Positions 1-13,800 of a stretch of DNA of 64,000 nucleotides are shown piece by piece; position 1 is the stretch's first letter; each line of letters starts with the position of its first letter. The notes below the pieces were generated by a model that had not been told where the DNA came from, made no database searches, and was given only the letters and a program-made list of their open reading frames with translations. The DNA is taken from positions 124,001-188,000 of the forward strand of contig JACATO010000977.1 in the NCBI GenBank assembly GCA_018389105.1, given 5' to 3'. Made by a program: the position numbers and the translations under genes. This DNA comes from Nautilus pompilius (lineage: Eukaryota > Mollusca > Cephalopoda > Nautilida > Nautilidae).

Positions 1-3000
1 CTTTGTTTGTATTTTATACAGGGATTTACAATAAACTCATACAGTAACTAGATGACAAGTGTACAAATAAAAATAAAAAAAAAATGAAAATAGTACAATA
101 CCATAATGAATATGAAAAGGCAACTACATAAAATGAGTTAAAATAGACAAATTTTATTTTGATTTCATGCTAAAATTATAAGAAAAATGGTTCAGATGAT
201 TAAAGTCAATATGTAGCTCTTTTGTAACTTGACTTTTTTTTCTTTAAATTTCTTTTTAGATAATAAGTCTTAGAAGAAATGCAATTCTATTTTTTTTAAA
301 TATTCACTTACCTAAGCATTTCTGCTTATAATATAAAAACAATATGTATGATGCCAAAAGGATATGTGCCTAAACTGCACGAAGTAATAATGAGAAGTAC
401 CCAATAGAGATAAAAGTGAGGAACACTTCACAAATTCAGTCAATGTACTACATGATATTTTGCCTCTTACTACTGCTTACAGAAAAGTTGTCTGTCTGTC
501 TGTCTACCCCCCAAAACAAACTCATTTCTTTCATTCTAAATTCAATTCAAAAATATGGAAATGTTTTTATGTAAATCTAATTTTAGTAACATTTACTTTA
601 AAATAGCAATGTAATTGCTTCAGAAAATGCAAAATGGTCATATCTTTTTTGCGCTTTTCTTTCATATAGCCAAACAAACTGTTTCAAACAAGAGCATCCC
701 TTTCGCACCATCCTGTCAATAAGCTGTAGCATCTAACACTACAGTGATCACTGATTAAATGCATTATCTGTCCACTGAAAAACTGTTATGAAGTCAATTA
801 AAATACAAATAAGCTTTATATATAAGAAGAAATGTGAATAGTCTGCACTGGCTATAAACCTAAAGAAAATCCAATGGTTGTAGATTTTTCTCCTCTCTCT
901 CTCTCAGCTAAAAGCTATGAAATTGTTAGGACTTTCTTTGAAGTGGCTCCTGGCAAATTCCTTTTGCTTGAAAATAATCTATGTTGAAATTCCATACATA
1001 TTAGCAAATAGGAAGAAGGCAGACAAACAGTCAAATATTAAAAGATAGTCTTCCACTTTTTTGCATTTCTTGCTGGCATAAGTTTTCAAAAACCAGTGAA
1101 TGCTGCTTCCAGAAGAGACAAACCACCTCTGTCCTTGTTTCTTTTCATTTCTGATGCTAAAATAAAGTGCATCAGAACACAGGCTTTTGAAGGGATACTC
1201 CCACCTAACTGACCTGACTTCCTCCATCAAGTATAAATTAAAGACTTTTCTAGAATCTGAAAGAGCAAAAAAGCAAGCCATGTCACAATAACCTATGATG
1301 AAGAAAAATGAAATTAAAATCTGAGCAATGTTTTAAGAGGCATTAAAAACAAACAACACAAACCAGAAACAAAATCCAATTGTGCTTAAACTACATTTCT
1401 GTATTTTCATAGTTGTAGCCCTGACTGTATTCCTCTTCCATGTGGTCATCTCAGAACCAGTGCCTTTGATTTAAGCACAAATAACCATTTAAATACATTC
1501 ATAACAGACATATTAAAACAAAAAAGAAAATAACCAAGAATGGTCAATACAGCCATCTTTGGGGAAGGACAGAAGACTTTTTAAAAGAAAAAAGCAAATT
1601 TTAAAAATATAATTGAAAAACACTTCTTATTTTTCCTTTCCCAAAACAGATAGACATAATTATGTAAATAAATATATTAGTAAGCTGTACATGTGCAAAG
1701 GTAAATAATAGCTGTTGCTCAGTCAATCTTGCCATAAATCCCAAATAAAAAACACACTACATTACTATACTACATGCAGTAGGCATATGCTTAACTTCTG
1801 GTAGATAAGCCAGCATCATTGTGCAGGTTCAATGAAGAAATGCATACAGGAAGTAATTAAGTACATGGATGTGTCAAAGGCTTCCACAAGCTGTCTTGGT
1901 CTTTTGAAGTGATTATCCATCTTGTTAATGCTAGAAAGCAGGCCATGAGTTACAATATCACCCATACACAAGTTTACATTTACTGAAATCACTGAGCTAT
2001 ATCTGGCTTTTGTTTGTTTTTAACTCTTAGGCAGTCTTTTCATTAGCGTTCCTTCAGCTTCACTACTGCAGCAATTTAAAAATGTTGTCAACTTCATTTC
2101 CGTCTACACTAAAAAATGAAGTCTGGAAACAAACAGCTGAAAATAGCAAACAAGAATTTATAGAGATAAATGAAGCAGACAGACTAAATAAAAAAAAAAA
2201 AAAAATCAAACAAAAAGAATTCTTAAATAACTCGCTCATTTGCAAATGCAAGATTTCAAAGATTTTTTTACCTGATATATTAAATAAATTTCATGCTGGT
2301 AGGAAAAAAAAAAGATGCTGTGTAAGGCACTCAGGAATAAGGGCAATTTGTAAGAAAAAAATTTAAGTTGCCATTAATGAAATAGATTTACATACAAAAA
2401 GTCAAAAAAAATAATCAGGCACATTTTTTGAAATTTAACAAACAAATAAAATATACCATCAGTAAAAATCATCTTTAGGAGAATGGAAAAAATAATCAAA
2501 CCATTCCTCCACAAAAAAGAGTCTCTTATCCAGTTAATGTACCAATAAGAAATTTTTTGCAACAAAAGTCATCTGAAGTGTTTATGTAGACACTATAGGA
2601 CATGCTATAGAGAAAAACAAATCCAGCTCAAATTCCACGTAAATTTAAGACCATTTCAGAATTATTTTATGCTCATCACCAGCTATAAATTGTTAGTGTC
2701 CATACCAACTCTAGTGATCTCCCTTGAATTCATAGCCACATCTCTAGTTGAAATCAAAACAATTTTAAGAAATAGTTATGAGTTTCTTCAAAACCCAGAA
2801 ATTCTAAGGTCCACTAGGAGCCAGCTATTTATAGCTGGGTTCAAGAGCCAGAGATTTTAGGCTAATCTGAACAGTGGCAACACCAGCAGATGAACACTAC
2901 ATCTGTGACCAAAATTCGAGGAAATAGAAAACAGGGAACAAGACATCCACTCCTTTAAGTACTCAAAATGTACGAAACCATCTGCATGTATTTTTCAACT

Positions 3001-4454
3001 TTTGTGCTGCTTTCCTCACACCTAACCATATAAAATGTCAGAACAGACTCCACCAAGTACACACACTGACCATAAAACTATGGGAAAATGTTCCAATTTC
3101 TAAATAAGTTTGTCATGCCAATGCTTATTCAAGTCAAGTTAGAGAAAGATGCCAACAGTTAAGGGTGCTGGCAAAAGATAAATTGTACAATTAATAATAA
3201 ACATCTCAACAAGTAAAGCAGGCTTATCACATAAGGTCAAATTTTAATAAGAATTTGGTTTTACAGCAGAATTAAGGTTGGATGATTTAGCATGTTCTCT
3301 TGCTCCAAGTATCTGTAATGTGTAGCTTCAGCAACAACTCATAAAAATTAGTTTCCTGTATTCAAATTTATTGTTTATCAATTGTCTAAGAGAGATTTTG
3401 GACTAGGAAGTCAAGGAGTTGGTTACCTTTCCAGTTGATCATAAACATCTTCCACAATACCTATGAGAGTGAAAGACAAAACTCTACTTGACTGTTCTGC
3501 CAATAAAGTGAGTTTCCATTACTGACAGCTCCGTGTTAATATTCTCCTCAGATCAGTCTTGCACTTAAATATTCTCATTTATGCAGGGCGAATACTAAAT
3601 AATCTTAAGTTTGGTGTAAAAAAAAAAACAAAAAAAATTTTTAACAATAATTTAGAATTGGGCTCAGTTAAATAAATGGAAGACAGCCAGTAGTACTAAA
3701 TCTGAAAGACTGATTCAAGGTCAGATATCATTTACTACTAAATTCTAAATAGAGAAAATCTGAAAAATCATACGTTAGTTTTCTTTTCAAAAGTTGTATA
3801 ACTATCACACAATGAAACATAATAAAGAATACAGCCAGTTTTAAATTAATTTCAAAATGTCAAACCCAGCAGCAAAGCAAAATGTATGATTGTAACATAT
3901 TTTTTACGATGATAAATAGCTAAATAAATTTCTAGTTATTTTCTCTCATACATTTTTAAAACAGGCTAACATTATGTTATAATGGGGAAAAGGTTTCACA
4001 GACAAAAGAAAAGGGTTATGTTTTAAAAAACAAAAACAAACTAGATACTGTTTTTTTGTAAGATGACCTTAATGAATATTTAAATAAAACTTCCACTGTT
4101 GACTTTGCAATACCAAAAAAACAATAAAGGAAGCTACACGAGCTGCTGTGCTCCTTGCTTTACCAACAAACAAAAAAATACCACATGCTGTCTCAAGCGA
4201 CATTAACAATAAACAAATTATTTGGAAAGAAAAAAATTATGAATACAGCAGCTCTTACTATTAGCAAGTTTTTTTTTTTTTCTGTGCCACGATTTCACAT
4301 TACATGTAAAAGAACTTTTGTCCGCTACATAGGAAAGATCACATCAGCACCATAAGGGGGATGTATGTATGAGAAACAGAAAGAAAAAGAAGGGGTGGAC
4401 ACACTGGAGCAGAAGGCAGATAGTAGATTTCAGGCTATCCAATGCCCTAAGCTT
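1..4454. other. Pss 3' UTR and downstream DNA, no gene seen
   Basis: AT-rich, with poly-A/T runs and a (TCTG)n tract near 490-505. The open frames here are short and biased to Lys, Phe and Ile with no recognisable domain. Part of it is Pss 3' UTR, of unknown length. Confidence 0.6.
3367..3372 (-). promoter_or_regulatory. Candidate Pss polyadenylation signal
   Basis: The first AATAAA I noticed on the minus strand below the stop codon (tttatt on the plus strand) would give a 3' UTR of about 1.1 kb. In such AT-rich DNA the hexamer is common by chance, and later signals nearer position 1 could be used instead. Confidence 0.25.
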
Positions 4455-4863
4455 TTACAGAAGTCTGGTTCGGAATCTAATTTTCTCATGATTTTTAAAG
4501 CTGTCACCATTAGAGCCAGTAACAGAAAATCCCTTGTGGCCGCTTTTTTGAATTTTTCCATTGGTGAAGGCGTTTTTATTAAAAGACTCTGGTGGGCCTG
4601 ACAAAGAAATAGGGAAGGTATTGTGTTCGAATTTTTCTGCTTTGCATTCCAATTCAGGCATGTCATTTTTCACATCCCGTTTAATGTAAAACTTCCAGCT
4701 GGTCCATGCAGCAAGTCCAAAAAACCCAACAACCCAGAATGAGGCCACTGATTGAGGAAGAGGTTTGGTTAGCGTCTCCCAGTCAAATCTTATTGTGATC
4801 AGGAACTCTGTGATGATTATGGCAGCTATCAACCATGACTGGCGGCCAAATTTTTTGCAGTTT
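4455..4863 (-). CDS. Pss: Pss terminal coding exon 11
   Basis: Acceptor TTATACAG. It encodes CKKFGRQSW, the last membrane helices and a hydrophilic cytosolic tail of roughly 80 residues ending RTRLL and TAA at 4455-4457. ITEFLI and [11 protein letters not shown] resemble insect Pss. The tail is not conserved with vertebrates and carries no obvious KKXX retrieval signal. Confidence 0.95.
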
Positions 4864-7800
4864 CTGTATAATAAAACAAACAATTTATATTTATTAACTT
4901 GTTGAGACTAAGTTTTCAGATGTTTTTCTTATTGTAAAATTAAAATTTTTATGAGAGAGAAAAGAAAGATTATTTTGCATCAACATAGTAAAAAGGTTTC
5001 CATCTTCATCAAAGCTTGTACATTTCTCTACCAGCCTATGTGGAAATGTATCAAATGGCTTATGAAAATATATAAACATTTAGATTGTTACTTGTATCTA
5101 GGTTAATAATAGTCTGAAGAAAATTTAACAAATTAGTTAACTCACTATATGCCACCTGTGGTGCATTTGCACATTACTATTCATCGAGTATGTATTACTC
5201 AGCACAGATTGAGTCATCGAGACTCTGATAAATAGTACCTTTCTCATTATAAACCCTTTGTAACGAGTCTGTATCACTCCAACTCCAAATGTTTTGCATT
5301 ACAACTATATGTGACTAAATACACAACTTGTTCAACAAAAACTAGTGCTTCTAGACTGAAGGTATAAGAAAGGTAGAAACTGGCATGGTATATGGAGAGT
5401 TAAAGTCCACATGTCATTAAATGTTTGAGACTTAATCACATCTATACTTGGAATAAAGCCATTAGAGTTAAGTAACTGATGTTTGAGATAAAAACACTTA
5501 ATTCATTTTAAAAGTTAACAAAAGAAACCAAAATCAGATCTAATTCATCTTGCCACTTCCATTTGTTTTTAATTGATAGTAGGTACCATAAATATTTAGT
5601 GTTTCAATGTACAGAGATGTAGAAAGCCTGCTTATTGTGATAACACATAGGAGCCATTTCTGTGTCTTCCAAAAGAATGGCAATAACCAGTGCAGTAATT
5701 ACATTTGCCAGTCTAAACAAGAAATATTAAAAAGAAAGCTCACGGATCATCAAGATACTGGAAAATCTCCCTCATAGCTGCAGCACCCATAAAGAGGAAA
5801 AAAACAAGTCTTCCCAAACAAAGATAATGCTCTGGAGGAATCCATAAGACAAACTTGAGGTAAAATGTATTTAATTCAGCTAAGAGAAACTGAAAAAAAA
5901 AAAAAAATTAATTAAAAGTCAAAATAGATAGAAGCAAATATACAAAATTATACAAAGTTTGTTTTTTTTAAAATCTAAACAAACACAAATCTAATCAGAC
6001 AAAAAAAATATAAAATAAATTTCTAACTCAATAAAAAAGGTGAAGAGAAAAACGTAGCAGTCATCCAATTCTCAGTAGTATTGATGTCCACAAAAGTTAA
6101 CCTCCTTTATTAAGACTCTCCTGGGAAGGACAAACAAAGAACATTTTCTAGTCTCTTCAAATCCTAAGAACTATAGGGTGATCAAAAAGTAACTATGCAG
6201 TAGAAAATTGGTGTTTCTATTTCAATACATTAAATCTTACACTAAAGTATTACCATAAACTATGTATTACAGTAAATGCTGAAAATGAGTCCCACTCACG
6301 TTTAAGCATTTTTTCATATTCTCAAAAACGTTTTGTAATTCTTCACGTTTCACTTTTGCAAATCTAAAGTCAACACCTGTTGGTCATTTTTGGAACTACA
6401 GTACAACTCCTCACACAGAACTGCCATCTGTTGGTCATTTTGGGAACTACAGTACAAAACAACAAAGCACAAGGAGAGGAATCAAAAATGATTACAAATA
6501 TACTTCACTGCATAGTTACTTTCTGATCACACTGTATAATACGGTTCATCCTTCTGGTTGCATTTTGGTTGTTTTTTTTCAAAATGTACTAATCACAAAA
6601 ATTGTAACATTTTCTCTAGTATTTTCTTTTGCCCTGTTTAAACAGCTGTGTTGCTTAAACTAACAATTTTTGCACTATATTTTGCACTTTTATCAGACTT
6701 TAAAAATTTTTTCATAGATCATGACACAAGATGATAGTTTGTTCCATCTAAATAAAACTGAAGAAAGCCATGAAGATGCATGCACTAGAACAGTACTTTC
6801 TTTAAGCAGCAACCAAGCCAGATTTATTCTTTTATATAATGAAATCATCAGCAGTGTGTCTGTCTTATTAAAAACTTCTTGTGTCTTTTACCTACGTTAC
6901 ACTATCTTCCTGCTAGCAAAACTTACCCTAGTAAAAAGCTATTTCATCCCTAGTACCCACAGTTGGTTGCATAGCTTGTGATTAACTTAATCTGAATGTT
7001 AGACCATTGCTAATATACTTTGAACAAGCTAAAACTTTTTTCTATAAGAAAAAACAATTTCAGGTAGCAGGAACAAAGAGAAAGTAATAATTACAATTGC
7101 TATAACTCCCAGCATGGCCAGCCACCTTTTAAGACTGCTTGTGGGTCTCCATTCATAGTCAGTCCAAGAGTATGGTGTAAACTGGGCAGCCACACGTTTT
7201 AATTTTCCTCTATAAGAAAAATAAAACAAAAAAATATCAAATACACATTTTCAAGTGTTTGTTACTCTTTCACAGCTGAACCGTAGCACCTGGAAGTCCC
7301 AAATTTTGGGTGTAGGTACTTCAGAATCTGGGCAAGGCGTTAAGCTACCACACATTGGCCTTGAAGATCATTTTGAGACCAACAAAGGCCACTTTTCAAA
7401 AGCCTTATAGATTACACTTAGTTCACTGCACTTGTTCAAAATAGGCCACCTAGCACCCTTTAATTACAATGAAGGTACCTCAGGATCAAAAGGTACCAGA
7501 GTCTGACCTCATTCCCTTTGAATTCAGGAGAATCCAGTTCCCTATAAAATTTATCTTAGGGTCAATCACTGAAAGTTGGCAGCCTCAACTGGAGAGTCCA
7601 TGGCAGTTTGAATCCTGGTTGTGCCAAGCTTGGTTTGGCATATCTTCCTAGAATGTATGTTTTTTTTTTTGTTTTTTTTTACCAGTCAGCTGCATGACTT
7701 TCCCTTCACATATCTAAAAGTGGTGTTCTGGTTATGTGGGGTGGTGGTAATTCTTGAATGGCTTGCACCTGATCATTGCTCAAGAGATCCCAACTGAACC

Positions 7801-10800
7801 CAGGTATCCTACTTGGTCACCTAGGCTATCACTCTATACCTTCCACTTCTAGCTTATTGCTGTGAGACACCCTCAGACCTCAAAAATTCAGGGTAGAGTT
7901 TGCTAAGTACAGTAATAATAGTCAAATTCCCCTAAATTTATATTGGTAATCTCTTAATGATTCTTTAAATCTCTTAAATTGTATTCTAACATATGACCAA
8001 CAAAGTGAAAAAAAAAATAGTTATATAATAGTTCAAAATATGAAAAAATTTCTCAATTCCTATTTTGCTGTTGCAATACATTAAAATATATAGCAAAAGT
8101 TAAATATTTAAATTGTAAAATAAAATAACCCTTTGTTAAAAAAGAATTCATGATGATGACTGATCATCATCTTGCAGAATGGTTGCCTATACCAAAAGTA
8201 GACAGCCAAGAGAAAACATTTGGGAGTTTTGCCATGGTAAACCAGTTAGGTTATCAAATGTGATCAAGGCTGCACCTTAGCACATTCTGGAGCACAAGGT
8301 TACATTAGCTGCTCATTCTAATAGTAAGCTGAAAAATGCCTTTATACTTAATAACTACACAACCAAAGGGAAATCATTCTTGAAGTTCTGACCATCAAAT
8401 TTAAAAACAAAAGAAAAGATTTTGTAAATATTTGTTTTCAATTGAATTAAACAAAACAGTAAACAAACTTAATTGTCTGGGGTAATATATGTACCAATGC
8501 TTAACTTTTTAAAATACATACAATGTTTTTATTAATTTCTGGGTAAACACAAACAGAACATTCTCACCTGTGTTTTAATTTCTTGCAATTACAATACTAT
8601 ACAATCATTTTTGGTAAGTGATAATAATAGTACTAACTTTAAATTAATGCTAGAGCCATGTGCTGTAAAGTATTAACTACTATTTTTCTCTTCTGTTCTT
8701 AAATATACATTAATGATAATTTCTCAAAAAATGCTTCTCTGATTGCCTGACCAGTGTGGCTTTAACTATTTAGTAAAGGGTCAAATGATAATTCATTATC
8801 CAGGGCTAGATCCAAAGCAACAAGGATGTTTATGGCCAGGCTAGCTCCAGATATTTCTATATTCAGGTTGTTGGTCAAATGATGGGGCTGATCAAAGTAC
8901 ATAGAAAAAAAAAAGGGGGTTGGCTGAGATAAAAATAGTTGACATTATTGAAAATTATGGGTGTCCAAACTTTCATTTCAAAACTCAATCCCATATTTCT
9001 GTTGTGCATGCATGCATGCGTGCGTGCGCATGTGTGCGTGGATAGACAAATAGATATGATAAGAAAGCTCTTTCATTTTCCTCCTGCAGAATTTCCTCAG
9101 GATAAGGAAATAGGTGTGATCTGCAAGGGAAAGTTTTCTGACATTCCTCAATAGCTTTGTCCACACAAATGCAAAATTTTACATAACTTACCTATATGTT
9201 GGAATGTTCCACATGCCTCTCCAATGATAAGGTTTCATAGACAAGTATCTCAGTGTCTTCATACCAAGATAAATCCCAAGACCATTGCAAACCAGAACAT
9301 CCATAATCCACTAAATTTTAAAAAAAACACACACAAATATACATAAAAATGATTATTTATTAAAATTAGCCTCAAAAACGACTTCAGATGAAATCTGATT
9401 CATCTCAAACAGGATAGTCCATATAAAGTAGAATAATGAAAAAGTTAGTCTGGTAAACTGACAGTAATGAATTTACTTTTACTTAAACTGTATTGTGCAC
9501 TTACACTATATCAGAAATATTTCTACATTTTAAAAATATGATAAATAAAAAGTGAGTTTAAGTTGATAAGGTCAATTTTGTGTGTTACACGTGTCATCAA
9601 AAGTCAAAACACTTGTAGCATCAAGGCAAAATTGCTAGGGAGTCTGCTTCACAAGTGAAATAGTTTGATTATTATGAAAACAAAGTTATGTAGAAAAATT
9701 ATTCTTAGCAGTGCAACACCACACAAAGCCATGATTAGGCTCTGATCACCACCAAACGGCCAAGATTCTTAGCTATCAAATCAATATGAAAGGTGAAGTG
9801 CTCAACTTCAATGGAAAAAAACTGCTGTAAACTTAAAAAAAAAAAAAGAAGAAAGGAAGAAAGAAAACTACTACTACAATATCAATAGAATTAACTTTGG
9901 ATCTGCTAGATACGACATTTTGTAGAATTACATTCTGGGAAGATTTTTTAAATCATCAGCAGATAGAAACAAAATTCAGATTGCATGTGAAACCACTATA
10001 AAAGGTTATATCTGGATTTATACATCTTCAAAATGGTTTTATTAAGTTGCATGGAAACTGTTTTAAAACCATTTAAAGTTTTTCTTGAAAACATTTTCTG
10101 AAACAGAGACCAAAAATAGAGATTTTATTTCTTAGCTGTATTAGTTAATGTGTATGGTTCTGATGAAAGCTATCAGAACAGCACATTTATTAAGCAAACA
10201 ACTTCTTGAATATATGAAGTCTGTTGAAAAGTATCCAACTTAATTTTTTTCCTGTGGGAAGTAATGATGTTAGGGAGGCAAAAGTGATGACGGAACGTGT
10301 GGAGCAACGATCTTGCATCAAGTTTTGCCAAAAGCTTGGAGATACCCAAGTGGAAACAATTCGCAAAATTCAACAGGCTTTTGGTCACAATGCCATGGGT
10401 GTTACCCAAATTAAAGAATGGTACAACAGGTTCAAAGATGGCCGCACCGCTGGAGAGTGACCAGCGTTCCGGGAGGCCGTCAACAAGCCGCAATGCAGTT
10501 GTTATCGAGAAAGTGTGGACCTTGACAATGGAGGATCATCGTTTGACGGTGTGGGAAATTGGTGATGAGGTTGGGATCAGTAAAGATTCTGCACATGCAA
10601 TTTTAAAGGAGGATTTGGGCTTGCGCAGAGTGGCAGCAAAATTTGTGCCCAAGCTGCTTTCTCAGGAACAACAACAACTTCGTCTTGAGGTTGTGCAGGA
10701 CCTGCTGGATACTGTCAACAGGGATCCTGAGTTCCAGAATACCGTGATAACTGGAGATGAGACATGGGTGTACGGGTATGACCCAGAAACCAAAGCTCAG

Positions 10801-13800
10801 TCATCACAGTGGAAGCACCCAATGTTGCCAAGGTCTGGAGAAAAAAATCAAGGTGATGCTGTTTTCTTCGACTACTGAGGCGTTGTGCATCACGAATACG
10901 CATCAGAAGGACAGTTACAAAGGAGTACTATCAGGAAGTCCTCTGACGTCTTCATGATGCAGTTTGGTGCAAGAGACCAGATGTGTGGGCCTCGCAAAAC
11001 TGGCAGCTGCATCATGACAACGCCCCAGCTCATTCGTCGCAGCTGATCCAAGGTTTCTTGGCAAAGAAAGGCATTTTGCTCATTTGCCAGGCTCCCTACT
11101 CTCCAGACATGGCTCCTTCTGACTTCTGGTTGTTCCCAAAAATGAAGATGCCACTGAAACGCTCCCGCTTTGAGAGGACATCATGCAGAATGCGATGGCG
11201 GAGCTGAGAGCCATTCTGGAAGAAGCATCCCAGACGTGCTTCGAACAGTGAAAGGATCGCTGGGTTAAGTGTGTGGAGGCACAAGGGGCCTACTCCGAAG
11301 GGGATTAGCAATTGAACCCAACCAAGTATGTAATTTATTTTCCCCAGCCTAAGGTCAGATACTTTTTTGACAGACCTCATATCATGTATTTCAGAAAAAA
11401 TCCCAAATGAATTGTATGTACTGAGTGTAGTCATGCAGGGAAAACATCAAAGCAAAAAAATCTCTGAAAATTGTATCAATTTTACTGAAGAAAGAAGCAT
11501 TCTGAACTTACATGATCCCACCAGCATTCACTGAAATTAGGAAGTTGGTGTTCTAATGTGTACTCCAACACTTCAAACATTACACTTAGAACCGTACACA
11601 GCCACCAGTCCCTTAGTATTAGAGTCTGAAATGTTGTAGATAATTTTTTTTTTTTTTACACTAATCATTCAAAAAGCCTTAAACACAGAACCTCAGATGG
11701 AAAATATTATCTGGTATTTTGTTTAAAAAATGTAAAAAACAATGGTTTATACATTTTGCTTGAAATGCTAAATATTTCACATTATGTTACTATGCTATAC
11801 AAGGTTTTCTTTAAAATAAAACTATTCTTCAATCAACAATCTTTTGGGTCACATACTGATTTCCTTCCTGGCACCTGCCCAGATGTCACAATGGTGTGCC
11901 ATGAGATGACAGTAATTTATTTAAAGTCATTATGGCAACACCAAAGTTTGCAGTTCAGTACCTTATGCATGCATCACAACAGTAATCAAATCCTGATAGT
12001 GGAAAACTACTCAATTCATTACTAGATAACACTGTTGTTCATTGCATTTGAAGACAATCCTGTGCCATGGATAGGACTGTTGCTGGGCTTGATTTATAAC
12101 ATGAACATTTTACCAGTTCAACATCATCTCCACTGAGTTAACTACAGAGAATGTGGGACAACAAATTCCTCCTATCTAATAGGAATGAAATGCTTTGAAA
12201 GCCTGGTCAGATGGCATGTGTGGTAAGATCCTTGAATACAGGTAGCGTGTACTCTTCTCTGATAAGTCCAGTTATCAGCAATCAGTGTTTAACCTAGGCT
12301 TGGAGAAAACCTAAAAAGATCAACCCCAATGTCTTTAGCCCATGAGCAAATATGGGGGAGAGACTGACATGGTATGGACTGCAATTTGGCACAGTGGAAA
12401 GAATACTCTGTCGTTTCTCAAAGAGCTTCTCAAGTCTGCCAGGTGCAGTACTATTTTAAAGATATCTCCTACCATTATGCCAACAAGGTGAGATTTGATG
12501 CTACGATACCTCTTGTACAAGTCTGGAAGAGGATTCAAGGCAGTGAGCTAATTTCTTCCTTGGGTACCCTGATATGAATCAAGCACTTATAGGAGCACCT
12601 GGATTGTCAACTGAGAGCAAACCTGTCCAAATTGTACCAGCATGGAATTAAAGAGAAGTCTCATATGGGTATGGAGGAACCTAGACAAAATCCAAACAGA
12701 GTGAAGGCTCTTCATGCTACAATGGTAATTAGACCAAGCTACTATTGTAAAGAATTTCACTTTAATACATGTTTTTATTTGCTGTTTTCCACAACAAACA
12801 TAGTATACCAACTGACATCCAGCCAAATTATTATGGCAGGGTACTGTAATCTTATATATTTGGGGAGGGAGAGGCAGGGCTGATGAACTTATGTTTTATC
12901 AAAGTGTTCATCACACATCAAGATAGCTCAGACTGGTAGTTTTTTTTTTCATATTTCTGTTTCTAGAAAAGCATATCTTTTCCATAGATTTTATATGCTT
13001 GATGTCACATGGTAGCATACTTTGTGGTTTTCTTTTTCATAATAAAAACATCTACAAATACAATAACCTTCTAGCCCCATTACTGAATTTAATCCTAAGA
13101 AAGACCAGCTCAGTATAAAAGCAAAATCTTCAGGAGTTTATCTATTCATTAATGCAATAAGTTAGCACGGCAATTTCAAGTACTGTACAATATTTAAGAA
13201 AAAAAAAACCATAGAATAATAAATAAAATAATTTAGCAACACTTACTTTTAGCCACCAGCCTAGGAAGTGTGTAGGCACAAAACCATCAAACTTATCCTG
13301 TAAAAAGTTCAATATAAAGTCTCAAAACTAATATATTATAAGCAAAAAAACAAAGATTTTGAAGTCTTAGATTTACACCTCTCCAGCAGGTGGATAGTTA
13401 AAGAACAGCAATGTGAGAATCATGATCTGAAAACCAAACCTGATGTCAGGTGTCTTAGAATTACCATCATGGAAAATGTGAATGTACAACTTTGGAGTTA
13501 TATTTCTCAGTTTTTATGGAAATCAGAATAAAATATGAATGAATTACTTAATGATAGATACAACTCTTAACACATAATCACAAACACATTTTACAAAAAT
13601 AAATTGAACTTATAAAAATTTATTTACTCACTGCCTTAAAAATTTGTACATATGAAAAGAACAATACAAACAAAAGCAAACTTATCGTCAATGAAAGATG
13701 GACAAATAAAACTGCAAACCTTCAGATTATGGAATGGATCTGTGTGGTTGGAATCAAAGAAAAAACAATTTCCTCCATAATCCTTTTCTGGTAATGGTTT

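Noticed and set aside
979-1281. 100-codon minus-strand open frame
   Set aside because: No recognisable domain, low-complexity composition, lies in the Pss 3' flank; open frames of this size are expected by chance.
7260-7900. Possible SINE in intron 8
   Set aside because: Composition suggests an inserted sequence, but no A/B box promoter pair, tail or duplication could be shown.
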